Shown piece by piece: positions 25,901-35,200 of a stretch of DNA of 64,000 nt (positions within the stretch are counted from its first letter, which is position 1; every line of letters starts with the position of its first letter). The translations under genes and the position numbers were made by a program. The notes beneath the pieces were generated by a model that did not search any database, was not told the origin of the DNA, and saw nothing but the letters and a program-made list of their open reading frames with translations. This stretch comes from Haloactinospora alba (GTDB lineage: Bacteria > Actinomycetota > Actinomycetes > Streptosporangiales > Streptosporangiaceae), in assembly GCF_006717075.1 (NCBI RefSeq), contig NZ_VFQC01000003.1, positions 124,001 to 188,000 of the forward strand. The letters are read 5' to 3'.

Positions 25901-28900
25901 CCGGCGCGCTCAACGACGGGGCAGGGAACCGCGACGCGGCCCAGCACGACCTGCCGGGGCTCCCCGCCGGTGTCGTGGAAGACCGTGCGCAGCGCCGGGT
26001 GCCGGTCGGCCATGTGCTGGACCGCGGCCCGCAGCGCGTTCGTGTCCAACGGGCCGTCGAGGTCGATCGCCTTGACCTCCTTGTAGGTGGAACGGCCGGG
26101 AAGCATCCGCTCCAGGAACCAGATCCGCTGCTGGGCGAAGGACAGCGGGGCGGTGTCGGTGACCGCCGTGCGGGAGGCGGCCGCCGGCCGCGCCGGACCG
26201 GTGGCGGGCCGGTCCTCCCGGTCCTGGTAGCGCCTCCGCAGGGCGTCGAGAGCGGGCAGACCCGCCAGGACCTCCTCCCCGGGAAGGCCGAAGTCGAGGA
26301 AGGCGGCGATCTCGTCCGCCCCGGCGTCCAGCAGCGCCTCCACGACCGGGGCGCAGCTGTCCGGAGTCCCGATGAGGGCGCGGCTCTCGCAGTAGCGGTC
26401 GAACGCCATCCCGAGCATGAACTCCACGTCCTCCTCCGGCGTGTTCTCCAGGTCGATGGAGAGGCCGAGGCTGTTGGTCATCTGGCCGAACAGCGACAGG
26501 GAGGACCGCAGGTACCGGCAGAACGGCTCGCGGGCGGCGGCGCGGGCCTGCTCCGCGTCGTCGCCGAGGTAGGTGTGGACGAGCACGGTGACCCGGCCGG
26601 CGCCGGGGTCGAGGCCGTTCTCGGCCCGGGTGGTCCGGTACAGCTCGATGTTCTCGGCGAGCTGCTCGACCGACTGCGCCATGAGGTTGGTGACGACGCC
26701 GAGGTCGTGCTCGGCCGCCATCCGGTAACTGTCCGGGTTGCCGACGACCGCCGCCGACATGGGCAGGTCGCGCTGGACCGGTTTGGGGTACAGCCCCACC
26801 TCGACGCGGTCGCCGCTCCCGGACCGGCCGGGAACGCTCCCGCCCCGCCACAGCCGCCGGACGGTGTCGATCCCCTCGTACATCGCGGCCTTGTGGCGCC
26901 CGTACCGTTCCGGGAAGAACACGAAGTCGTTGGCGTGCCAGCCGCTGGCGCAGCCGAGCCGCCCGACGCGCCCGTTCGACAGGTTGTCGACCAGCGACCA
27001 CTCCTCCGCCACCCGGATGGGGTTGTGCAGCGGGAGCACGACACTGCCCGAGTTCAGCCGTATCCGGCTGGTCTGGGACGCCAGCGCGGCCGCCAGGACG
27101 GACGGGTTCGGGAATATCCCCCCGAACGAGTGGAAGTGCCGCTCCGGGAGCCAGACCGCGTGGAAACCGTTCTCGTCGCCGAACCGGGCGCACTCCTGGA
27201 TCATCCGGTAGGCGTCCTCGCGGGAGACGTCCTCCGGGTAGTCGCCGAAGAAGTAGATGCTGAAGTCGGGGACGTCCGTCCGTCGCGGTTCGACCTCCGG
27301 TACCGGGGGGCGGGACGGCTCCTCCGCGGGTCCGCCCTCCGCTGCCGGTCCGGGGGAGGGGGCGGGTGCCGCGGCCGTTTTCGCCGCCGGTGCGGTCGTG
27401 CCGCTGCCGGCGGGCAGGAGCCCGCCGCGGCGCATCCCCCGCAGCGACTCCTTCACCGCGTCGATGACGAAGGCGACGTCCTCGTCGGTGTGCGCGGTGG
27501 AGAGGAAGAAGTTCCGCCACTCCCACACGTGCACGCCGTTGAGGAGGAGGTGGTGGAAGAACAGCTCCATGTTCCCCCGGTACTCGAACCGGAACTGCGA
27601 CCCGAAGCGCGCGACGTGGACCGGGAACTCCTCCTCGGCGAAGAACGCGTTCAGCGTGTCGGCGAGGTGGCGGGTGCGGTCGTTGAGCCGGTCCTGCAAC
27701 CCGGGGCTGTGCTGCTCCAGGTGGCCGAGCACGGCCCGGGCGGCCGACATGGCCAGCGGGTGCTGGGCGTAGGTGCCGCCGAAGAACGTGGTGTCCGCCT
27801 GCGGGTGGCTGGCGTCCCCGTAGCGCCAGAACCCGCCGTCGACACCGTCCATGATGGCGGCGGGGCCGGCGATGGCGCCGATCGGGAACCCGCCGCCGAT
27901 GACCTTCCCGTAGGTCGCCAGGTCCGGTTCCACCCCGAAGTGGCCCCGCGCGCCGCGCGGGTGGGGGCGGAACCCGGTGAGCATCTCGTCGAAGAGGAGC
28001 ACGCTGCCGTGCCGCCGGGTCACCTCGCGCAGCCGCCGCAGGAACTCCGCGGGCTGGCGGTCCGGGCGGCGGCTCTGCACCGGCTCGACCAGGACGGCAG
28101 CGACGTCCGACCCCAGCTGGTCGATGGTGGCGAGGCTCTCTTCGGCCCCGTACTCCAGCACGACCACGTCGCGCACCGCGTTGTCCGGGATGCCGGTGGA
28201 CACGGGGAAGGTGCGCAGCCCCCCGCCGTCCGGCGCGCTGTGCGCCAGCACGCTGTCGATGTGGCCGTGGTAGGAGCCGGAGAACATCACCACCGTGTCG
28301 CGGCCGGTCGCCGCCCGGGCCAGCCGGATGGCGGCGGAGTTCGCCTCCGTCCCGGAGGTGGCGAACGCTGCCCGTTCCGTTCCGGTGAGGCGGGTCAGGA
28401 GCTCGGCCGCCTCACCGGTCTCCTCGTTGCGCGCGCCGAGCCGCAGCCCCCGGGACAGGTGGCGCTGCACCGCCTCGGTCACGAACTCCGGTTCGTGGCC
28501 GAACAGGAGGATGCCGAAACCCATGGTGATGTCGACGTAGCGGTTCCCGTCCACGTCGTCGAGGTGGGCGCCGGACGCCCTGTCGGCCGCGAGCGGGTAG
28601 AGCATCTCCTTCGTCGCGCCGCGGAAACCCACGACCGAGCGGCTGTCCGCCAGCGCGGAGCGGTACCGCTGCGCGAGGTCCTTGGAGGTGCGGGTGGAGG
28701 ACTCGTAGTCGCGGACCAGGTTCCGCAGGTGGTTCTGCTGCTCCGGTGCGGACTCCCCGGTCACCATCCCCGAGTCGCGCGGGACGGAGACGCGGGGGCC
28801 GTGCGCGCTGGGAGCCTCCGCTGCCGCGTCGGAGCCCGCGCCCCGCGAGGCCCCGGTTCCCGGACCCGGCCCCGCGCCGGTCGCGGACGCCGGGTCACCG

Positions 28901-31900
28901 CCCGTGCCCTCCGCGGGGGCCGGGGACGGCACGGTGCCGGGAGAGTCGGCGGTGTGTCCCGGGTTCCGGCCGGTTCCGCCGGACCGGAGCAGGGCGAGCT
29001 GTTCGGACATCACGCCGGAGAGCTGTTCGATGATCCCCAGCTGCCGGTTGACGATCCCCTCCGCGGTGTCCCCGCCCGCGGGCGTCCCGGTGGTGGGAGG
29101 CGCGGGTACGGCAGGATCCGGGGGCGCGCCCCGGTCGGGTGGCGCGGTCTCCGGTGCGGCGCCCGCGGCGGCCGTGCCCGCCTCCGCCGGGGTGTCGGCG
29201 GGTGCGGTCCCGCCGGCGGGAGCATCCCGAGCGGGATCCGCGCCACCGCCGCTGGAGGCCGTGATCCTCTCCGCCTGCTCGGGGGTGAGGCGCTCGACGA
29301 CCGCCCCGGCGAGCCGGTGCGCGGTGTCGGCGGTCTCGAACAGCTCGCGCATCGGGACGCGGACCGCGAACCTCTGCTCGATGTCGCGCAGCATGTTGAC
29401 CATGCCCAGCGAGTCGGCGCCGAGCTCCACGAAGGCGTCGCCCGTACCGAGCTGGTCCGCCTCCATCCCGAAATGGTGGGCGGCGCGCTCCCGCACCGTC
29501 TCCACCACGTTTGTGAACAGGGGGTCCTCTGCTTCCGGTTCGTGATATGTCGTCATATCCATCCCTGAGGCGGGCGGTCCGGTGGTGTGCGGTGCGGGGG
29601 AGCCGCGGGTGTCCCCGCGGTCGTCGGTCCGGTCCGGTTGTGCCGGTTCGGGCCAGTAGGACCCGCGCTGGAACGGGTAGGCGGGCGGCCGCTCCCGCAC
29701 CGCCCCCGCGGGCGCCAGGCGGTGCCACCGCACGGCGGCGCCGCCCGCGTGGAGCCGGGCGAGAGCCTCCCCGATGTCCTGGTCCGCCGAGACCGCGGGG
29801 GTGTGCGAGGCGACGAACTCCAGCTCGGGGTGTTCCCGGCGTCCGATACCCGTCAGGGTCGCCCCCGGGCCGACCTCCAGGAACGTGCCCCCGCCCGCGG
29901 CGGCGTCGCCCAGGGCGAGGTCGAACCGGGCCGTCTCGCGGATCTGCCGGCGCAGGTAGTCCACCCCGAGCGTGCCCCCCGCCTCCACCCGGGCCCCGTC
30001 CGTGTTGCGGGAGAACGGCCTGTCCAGCGGGGCGAGGCGCACCCCGTGGGCGTGCTCCTCGAACGCGTCCAGCAGCGGGTCCATCGAGGCCGTGTGGAAC
30101 GCGCGGTCGGCCTCCAACCACCGGGTGGCCACCCCCTGCCGGTCCAGTGCGTCCCCGGCGGCGGCGACAGCGGCGCGGGGGCCGCCCACCACACAGTGCG
30201 AGGCGCCGTTGACCACGGCCACCTCCACCTCCGGGTGGTCGGCCAGCGTGTCGCCGACCTCCCCGTGACCGGCGAGGACCGCGAGCAGCGCCCCTTCCTC
30301 GGCGGCCTCCCGCATGAGCCGGCCGCGCACGGCGGCCAGGTGGAGCCCCTCCTCCAGGGAGAACGCCCCGGCGGCCCACAGCGCGGCGTACTCCCCGGCG
30401 CTGTGGCCGACCACGTGCGCGGGGTCCACCCCCAGCTCCCGCCACAGCGTCGTCAGCGCCGCCTGGTAGGTGAACAGGGCGGGCTGCAGCAGGTCGGTGG
30501 TCCACGCCTCCGGTCCCTCGCCCCCCACCAGCGCCGAGGTAAGGCTCTCGTCCCACGTCCGCGCGTGGTGGGAGTCGCACTCGTCCACCACCGCCCGGAA
30601 CGCCGGGTAGCGGTGGTAGAGGGTCCGGGCCATGCCCGGGGCGTGGTTCCCCTGCCCGGGGTAGAGGAAGACGAACCGTTCGTTGGCGGCACCGTCCCCG
30701 GTCGAGGACACCACCCCGCCGGGGAGGGCGGCGGTGGTGTCCGGCCGCGCCGTGACGAACCCGTCCAGGGCGTCGGCGAGCTCGGAGGCGGAACTCCCCG
30801 TGGCCGCGATCCGGTGGTGCATCGGCCGGGAGGCCCCGGCAGCGGACAGGAGCAGCCCGCCGGGGGCGCCACCCCCGCGCAGCCGGTCCCGGTACTGTTC
30901 CGCGCGCTCGGTGAGCGCCTCCGGGGTGTGCGCCGACAGCGGCAGGACCCCGGGCCCGTCCCACTCCGGTTCCGGTTCCGGGGCGGGCGGCTCCTCCAGC
31001 ACCACGTGGGCGTTGGTGCCGCCCACCCCCAGGGAGCACACCCCGGCCCGGCGCGGCCGGGACGACTCCGGCCACGGGTGGGTTGACTCGCTGATCCGGA
31101 ACGGGGTCTCGGCCAGCCGCAGTTCGGGGTTGATCCCGTTGACGTTGATCTGTCCGGGAACGACGCCGTGCTTCAGCACCAGGACGGCCTTGACCAGGCC
31201 CGCCATTCCGGCGCAGCTGTCCAGGTGGCCGATGTTGGCCTTCACCGACCCCAGCTCGCAGGGAGCGGCGCGGTCGTCTCCCGAACCGAACGCCCGGGCC
31301 AGCCCCTGCACCTCGATCGGGTCGCCGAGCGCGGTCCCCGTGCCGTGCGCCTCGACGTAGCCGACCGTGTCCGGGTGGACGCCGGCGCGGTCCAACGCGG
31401 AGCGCACCACCGCCGCCTGGCCGGCGACGCTGGGGGCGGTGTAGCCGACCTTGGCGGCGCCGTCGTTGTTGACCGCCGTTCCCAGGACGATGGCGTGGAC
31501 GGGGGCGCCGTCGGCGCGCGCGGCCTCCAGCGGCTTGACCACCACCGCGGCGACGCCGCTTCCGCCCACCGTCCCGTCGGCGTCCGCGCTGAACGGCCGG
31601 CACACCCCGCTCGCGGACAGGATGGACCCCTCCGTGTACCGGTAGCCGGCGTCCTGGGGCACGTGGACGGCCGCCGCTCCCACCAGGGCCATCCCCGCGT
31701 CGCCGTTCCGCAGCGCCTGCGCCGCCGTGTGCAGGGCGACCAGGGAGGTGGAGCACGCGGTCTGCACGGAGACGGCGGGACCGGTCAGTCCCAGGCGGAA
31801 CGCCACCCGGCTGCTGAGGAAGTCGGGCTGGTTGCCGATGGCCGTCTGCACGCCGGTGACCGGGTCGTCGCCGGCGCCGTGGAGTTGGGTGAGGAGGTAG

Positions 31901-32274
31901 GACCGCTGGGGGTAGAGGTTCATGCCGCTGCCCGCGAACACGCCGATCCGGGTCCCCGGCGGCTCGCTGGTGTATCCGGCGTCCTCCAGCGCGTGGTAGG
32001 AGGTCTCCAGGAACAGGCGGTGCTGGGGGTCGGTCAGCCGGGCCTCCCGGGGCGTCATCCCGAAGAACCCGGCGTCGAACAGGTCGATGCCGTCCAGTCT
32101 CCCGCCGGCGTCCACGTGGTCGGTCGGGGTGCGCGCCGTTGTCCCGCGCGCGGCGGCACTGTCGGTTCCCGCACGCACGTTGTGCCAGTACTCGGTGGTG
32201 TCCCCGGCTCCGGGGAACCGTGCCGCCATGCCGATGACGGCCAGCGGGAGGCGCTGGTCTGCTTCCGTGCTCAT
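22984..32274 (-). CDS. Hybrid PKS-NRPS megasynthase KS-AT-ACP-AMT-MOX-C-A-PCP
   Basis: 3096 residues. Domains in order: KS ~10-430 (Cys174 in QTACSTSL, His in EAHGTGT and KANIGH). AT ~530-870 (Ser625 in GHSAGEY; RAFH suggests malonyl-CoA). ACP with Ser955 (LGADSL). A long Pro/Gly/Ala linker. PLP aminotransferase ~1180-1615 (Lys1457 in TYGKVIGGG). Luciferase-like monooxygenase ~1668-2015 (YFFGDYP, WLPERHFHSFGG). Condensation ~2040-2480 (HHIVIDS at 2171). Adenylation ~2510-3000 (YTSGSTGRPKG, NEYGPTE, YRTGDLG, GVNGKVDR). PCP with Ser3038 (LGGHSL). The order predicts malonyl extension, beta-transamination and alpha-hydroxylation to a 3-amino-2-hydroxyacyl unit, then amide coupling to one amino acid. 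By-eye specificity residues of the A domain read DVQIVTEVVK; I cannot assign the substrate. Start overlaps the upstream stop as ATGA. Confidence 0.93.
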   Translation of the reverse strand: MSTEADQRLPLAVIGMAARFPGAGDTTEYWHNVRAGTDSAAARGTTARTPTDHVDAGGRLDGIDLFDAGFFGMTPREARLTDPQHRLFLETSYHALEDAGYTSEPPGTRIGVFAGSGMNLYPQRSYLLTQLHGAGDDPVTGVQTAIGNQPDFLSSRVAFRLGLTGPAVSVQTACSTSLVALHTAAQALRNGDAGMALVGAAAVHVPQDAGYRYTEGSILSASGVCRPFSADADGTVGGSGVAAVVVKPLEAARADGAPVHAIVLGTAVNNDGAAKVGYTAPSVAGQAAVVRSALDRAGVHPDTVGYVEAHGTGTALGDPIEVQGLARAFGSGDDRAAPCELGSVKANIGHLDSCAGMAGLVKAVLVLKHGVVPGQINVNGINPELRLAETPFRISESTHPWPESSRPRRAGVCSLGVGGTNAHVVLEEPPAPEPEPEWDGPGVLPLSAHTPEALTERAEQYRDRLRGGGAPGGLLLSAAGASRPMHHRIAATGSSASELADALDGFVTARPDTTAALPGGVVSSTGDGAANERFVFLYPGQGNHAPGMARTLYHRYPAFRAVVDECDSHHARTWDESLTSALVGGEGPEAWTTDLLQPALFTYQAALTTLWRELGVDPAHVVGHSAGEYAALWAAGAFSLEEGLHLAAVRGRLMREAAEEGALLAVLAGHGEVGDTLADHPEVEVAVVNGASHCVVGGPRAAVAAAGDALDRQGVATRWLEADRAFHTASMDPLLDAFEEHAHGVRLAPLDRPFSRNTDGARVEAGGTLGVDYLRRQIRETARFDLALGDAAAGGGTFLEVGPGATLTGIGRREHPELEFVASHTPAVSADQDIGEALARLHAGGAAVRWHRLAPAGAVRERPPAYPFQRGSYWPEPAQPDRTDDRGDTRGSPAPHTTGPPASGMDMTTYHEPEAEDPLFTNVVETVRERAAHHFGMEADQLGTGDAFVELGADSLGMVNMLRDIEQRFAVRVPMRELFETADTAHRLAGAVVERLTPEQAERITASSGGGADPARDAPAGGTAPADTPAEAGTAAAGAAPETAPPDRGAPPDPAVPAPPTTGTPAGGDTAEGIVNRQLGIIEQLSGVMSEQLALLRSGGTGRNPGHTADSPGTVPSPAPAEGTGGDPASATGAGPGPGTGASRGAGSDAAAEAPSAHGPRVSVPRDSGMVTGESAPEQQNHLRNLVRDYESSTRTSKDLAQRYRSALADSRSVVGFRGATKEMLYPLAADRASGAHLDDVDGNRYVDITMGFGILLFGHEPEFVTEAVQRHLSRGLRLGARNEETGEAAELLTRLTGTERAAFATSGTEANSAAIRLARAATGRDTVVMFSGSYHGHIDSVLAHSAPDGGGLRTFPVSTGIPDNAVRDVVVLEYGAEESLATIDQLGSDVAAVLVEPVQSRRPDRQPAEFLRRLREVTRRHGSVLLFDEMLTGFRPHPRGARGHFGVEPDLATYGKVIGGGFPIGAIAGPAAIMDGVDGGFWRYGDASHPQADTTFFGGTYAQHPLAMSAARAVLGHLEQHSPGLQDRLNDRTRHLADTLNAFFAEEEFPVHVARFGSQFRFEYRGNMELFFHHLLLNGVHVWEWRNFFLSTAHTDEDVAFVIDAVKESLRGMRRGGLLPAGSGTTAPAAKTAAAPAPSPGPAAEGGPAEEPSRPPVPEVEPRRTDVPDFSIYFFGDYPEDVSREDAYRMIQECARFGDENGFHAVWLPERHFHSFGGIFPNPSVLAAALASQTSRIRLNSGSVVLPLHNPIRVAEEWSLVDNLSNGRVGRLGCASGWHANDFVFFPERYGRHKAAMYEGIDTVRRLWRGGSVPGRSGSGDRVEVGLYPKPVQRDLPMSAAVVGNPDSYRMAAEHDLGVVTNLMAQSVEQLAENIELYRTTRAENGLDPGAGRVTVLVHTYLGDDAEQARAAAREPFCRYLRSSLSLFGQMTNSLGLSIDLENTPEEDVEFMLGMAFDRYCESRALIGTPDSCAPVVEALLDAGADEIAAFLDFGLPGEEVLAGLPALDALRRRYQDREDRPATGPARPAAASRTAVTDTAPLSFAQQRIWFLERMLPGRSTYKEVKAIDLDGPLDTNALRAAVQHMADRHPALRTVFHDTGGEPRQVVLGRVAVPCPVVERAGDSVESALREVTAEEGNHPFDLENGPLIRARLLRFSDTHHVLVLAMHHIVIDSLSALVLTRELSETYRASAEGRAPDLPELTTTYTRHAREQRAAVDGGSAEESLRYWTNQLAGPLPELRLPFDRPRPQVPVSPGGSLFHLLPRDLSERLREFSRGQRATLFTTLLAGLGEVLHRFSGQDDILVGTPVAGRPEGTGDLVGFFANTLALRLDLAGDPTFADLVTRTRTTLLDAQDHEDAPFEEVVRRVAPERDPGRTPVFQVMVEFENEPVFEFDLPGVEARLLNAGVEKAPFDLTLYLENRPEGVQCHLEYNTDVFDPATARRLLDYLHTTLDAAVAEPEAPLSATGGLTEGDRRFLLEHQARPAPPPEECLHQRVERQVAATPDATAVLSGDETWTYRELNAAANQLAHRLRAAGVRPDDSVGVLVSRSPRLVVALLAVAKAGGAYLPLDALLGGERLAFMLDDSGAGVLVTDQAGEAPMRIPDGVTVLDIPEAATVPDGADDSDPDCVTTPDNLLYCLYTSGSTGRPKGIAMPHRCLVALTDWYAANRTPMRTLQFASCGFDVASQEIFTALTTGGSLVLVSEEQRFDPRALAAVVRDQRVERVIVPFTPLRHLLEALSAEGPAPHLREVVNTAERLTITSPVRRFLTENPDCALFNEYGPTETHVVAAHRVTDLDDPVPPVGGPVADTTLRLLDPGGRPVPVGAVGEIHVSGSGVARGYVGRPEETGRAFGTDPFSSEPRRRMYRTGDLGRWRGDGTLEYLGREDDQTKIRGWRVEPGEVEHALNGTDPVRQAVVLVQDGGAEPYLAAYVTLTDDAGDGGTPAVRAELAAELHRTLPHYMVPTAWVFLPSLPMGVNGKVDRAALPPAAPERQDPPAPLSDAAERVRRVWESHLGVSGVHPDTSFFELGGHSLQAVALLNRIRDELGGEVSLTEFFRAPTVRGMAERLEQADPGTAAAPTAPGNRVEGTV

Positions 32275-35200
32275 ACCTCTCCTTGCGCGGGGGAGGAGTG
32301 TCGGAGGCCGGACAGATAACCCGCCAGGGCGGTGACCGTGGGGTGCTCGAACAGGGCGGTCTGGGGAATGGGCATGTCCAGTGCCGACTCCAGCCGGGCG
32401 TGGGCCTGCAGGATCTGCAGCGACCCCAGTCCCAGTTCGTGGAATCCGCGTTCGGTGTCCGGGTCGGTGGCCAGGAGCCCCCGGAAGACCTCCTCGACCC
32501 GGCGGAGGGTCTCCGGGTCGGCCGGGGCCGTCCCGGACGGCTGTCCGCCGTGGCCGTCCCCGTCCCGCTGCCGGACGAGCACCGGCGGGTGGTGTGCCCC
32601 GACGGCGTCCGTGACGGCGGGCGGCCCGTCGGGGAACGCGTCCGGGTCGGCGAGTACCACCGCCCGTTCCAGCGGCAGGTGCTCGGTGCCCTGGACCAGC
32701 CTCCGTACGGGGGGAGCGGCGCCGTTGAGCCCGACGAGGTGGGTCCCCGCGTCCTGGCGGAGCACGAGCCTGGTCAGGAGCGCCCCCTGCTGCGGGGAGA
32801 GGCTCAGCAGCCCCCGCTGCCGGATCGCGCTCTCGTAGGGATTGCCCTGGTTGACGCCCACGTCCTGCCAGGCGCCCCAGAGGACACTGTGCACCGACAG
32901 GTCGGTGTGCGCCGCGAGGTGCGCGCAGAGGGCGTCGGCGGCGGCGCTGGCGGCGGCGTAGCCGCCGAACCCCACGGAGGGGCTGAACCCCAGCAGCGAG
33001 GAGAAGACGACGAGGTGGCTCCCGGGGCGTTCCCGCAGCAGCGCGGCCACGTTGCGGGTGCCCCGGGTCTTCGCCCGGAGCGCCTCCCGCCACGACTCGC
33101 CGGTCTCCTCGGCCAACAGGCGGAACCGGTACCCGCTCTCGGCCAGGTGCACGGCGCCCGCCGGGGATCCGCCCCACTTCCGTTCCGTCTCGGCGACGAC
33201 CCGCCGCAGCTCCTCCGGGTCGCACACGTCGGCGGCGCGGTGGCGCACGGCCCCGCGCTCGCCCTCGGCTACGTTGCGGCTGACGACCAGGAACCGCGTC
33301 CGGTAGCGCTGGGCGAGGTCCTCCAGTAGTACCGAACCGATGCCTCCGGCGCCGCCGGTGACCAGGTACCACCCGCCGCGCCGCAACGCGTCGCGGGCGG
33401 GAGCGTCCTCCACCCCGGGACGCAGGGAGAGCACGTGGGGGCGGCCGTCCCGCCAGACCGTCTCGCCACCGTCCCCGGAACGGTGCCCCAGCGCCGACTC
33501 GAACGCCGCGGCGTCGTCGGCGGCCGTGCCGCCCGGGAGGTCGACGTGGCGGGTCTCCACCCCCGGCGTCTCCGCGGTGAGCAGGGAGGACACCGCCGCC
33601 GTCTGGGCCGCCGGATAGCACACCCCCTCCTTACCGGTGACGGGGCGCAGCTGCCGGCTGGCCGTCACGACCCGCGCCCCCTCCCCGGAGGCGAGGGGAA
33701 GCAGCTCCCGGACGGTGGTGAGGAGCAGCTCCCCGCACCTGTTCATGGCGCGGTCCAGCTCGGCGTCCCCGCAGTGCGGCGCCGGCGCGGGGAGGTAGCT
33801 GGGGAGGTAGAGCAGCGTTCCCCACCGGAACCCGGAGGTGTGTAGGTCGTTCCGCAACCGGTCCCAGTCCGAGGGGGAGGCCGGGTCCACCACGTAGCCC
33901 TCGGGGGTCTCGGCGAAGGACTCGCCCGCCCGCACCGTCACCGTCGTGCTGTCGGGCGTGAGGTGGTCCGCCAGTCCGTGGCCGTCCGCGACGACGATCC
34001 GGGGGCCGGAGGGGAGCGGATCCGGTACCGGCTCCACGGGCACCCACTCGGGGCGGTAGGCGCACTCCGGGAACGTCGGGTCGGTGCCGGGGAGGGAGGA
34101 GTCGAACTCGCCCTCGCGGGTCCGGCGCACCAGCTCGGAGCGCTGGATCTTCCCGCTCGACGTGCGCGGGAACTCGGACCGGTGCAGCGGAACGAGGCGG
34201 GCGGCCGCTAGCCGGAACCGCTCCGCCACGACGGCCCGCAACCGGGATCGGACCTCGGACGCGTCGAGCGGGGAGGAGGTGTCGGGCACGTAGAAGACCC
34301 CGAGGGACGCGCTTCCCGTGGCGTCGTCGGGCAGGCTGCAGGCGGCCACGAACCCGTTGCTCACCCCCTCCACCCCGCCGCAGGCGTCCTCGATGTCGTG
34401 GCAGTAGTAGTTCGCGCCGTTGATGACGATCTGTTCCTTCGCGCGGCCCGTGACGACGAGTTCGCCGTCGACGGCGAAGGCGAGGTCGCCGGTGTCGAAC
34501 CAGCCGTCCCCGGAAAACGCCGCGGCGTTGGTCTCCGGAGCGTCGAGGTAGCCCGGCGTGACCCGGTCCGCCCTGATGCGGACCCGTCCGACCGTGCGCT
34601 CCGGCAGGACACGTCCGTCGTCCCCGACGACCCGTATCCGCACTCCCGGCACCGGCGGCCCCATGGTGGCGAACTCGACGCCGTCGTCGCCCGCGGTCTC
34701 CGGCACGGTCCGGACGGCGCCGTCCAGCGACGCCGGCTCCACCGTGACCGAGCTCGCCCGTTCGGAGACGAACTTGTAGACGACGCCGGTCGCGGTCTCG
34801 GCCATGCCCCAGGCGAACACCATGTTCCCGGGGTGTATCCCGAACCGGGCGGTCCGTTCGAGGACGGCGCGGACCACCGGCATGGTGCACTGCTCCCCGC
34901 CGTTGAGCAGGGTCCGCACCGAGGACAGGTCCCAATGGCGCTCCGGCGCCGCGTCCAGGGCGTCGGTCAGCATCTTGTACCCGAAGTTCGGCGACCAGGA
35001 GTGGTTGACCCGGTACCGCTCCATGATGTCGAGCCATCGCAGCGGGTCCTGGGCCACGTGGTCGGTGGGCGCGTGGACGCCGGCGCAGCCCAGGACGGTG
35101 TCGCGCAGGTGGAACATCACCACCGGGACCACGTGGTCCATCGGCAGCCAGTTGAAGGTGACGTCCCCAGCCGATATCCGGTTGTGGCTCCGGGCGGTGA

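Noticed and set aside
23164-29568. Open frame of about 2100 codons antisense to the megasynthase
   Set aside because: It lies fully opposite domains with intact catalytic motifs; its translation is low-complexity Gly/Arg/Val/Glu and shows no domains. A shadow of GC-biased codons.
32275-33621. N-terminal extension of the megasynthase frame upstream of the ATG at 32274
   Set aside because: The extra ~450 codons are the out-of-frame reading of the ACP/KR part of the loading protein. The ATGA overlap and the KS beginning right after the ATG fix the start.
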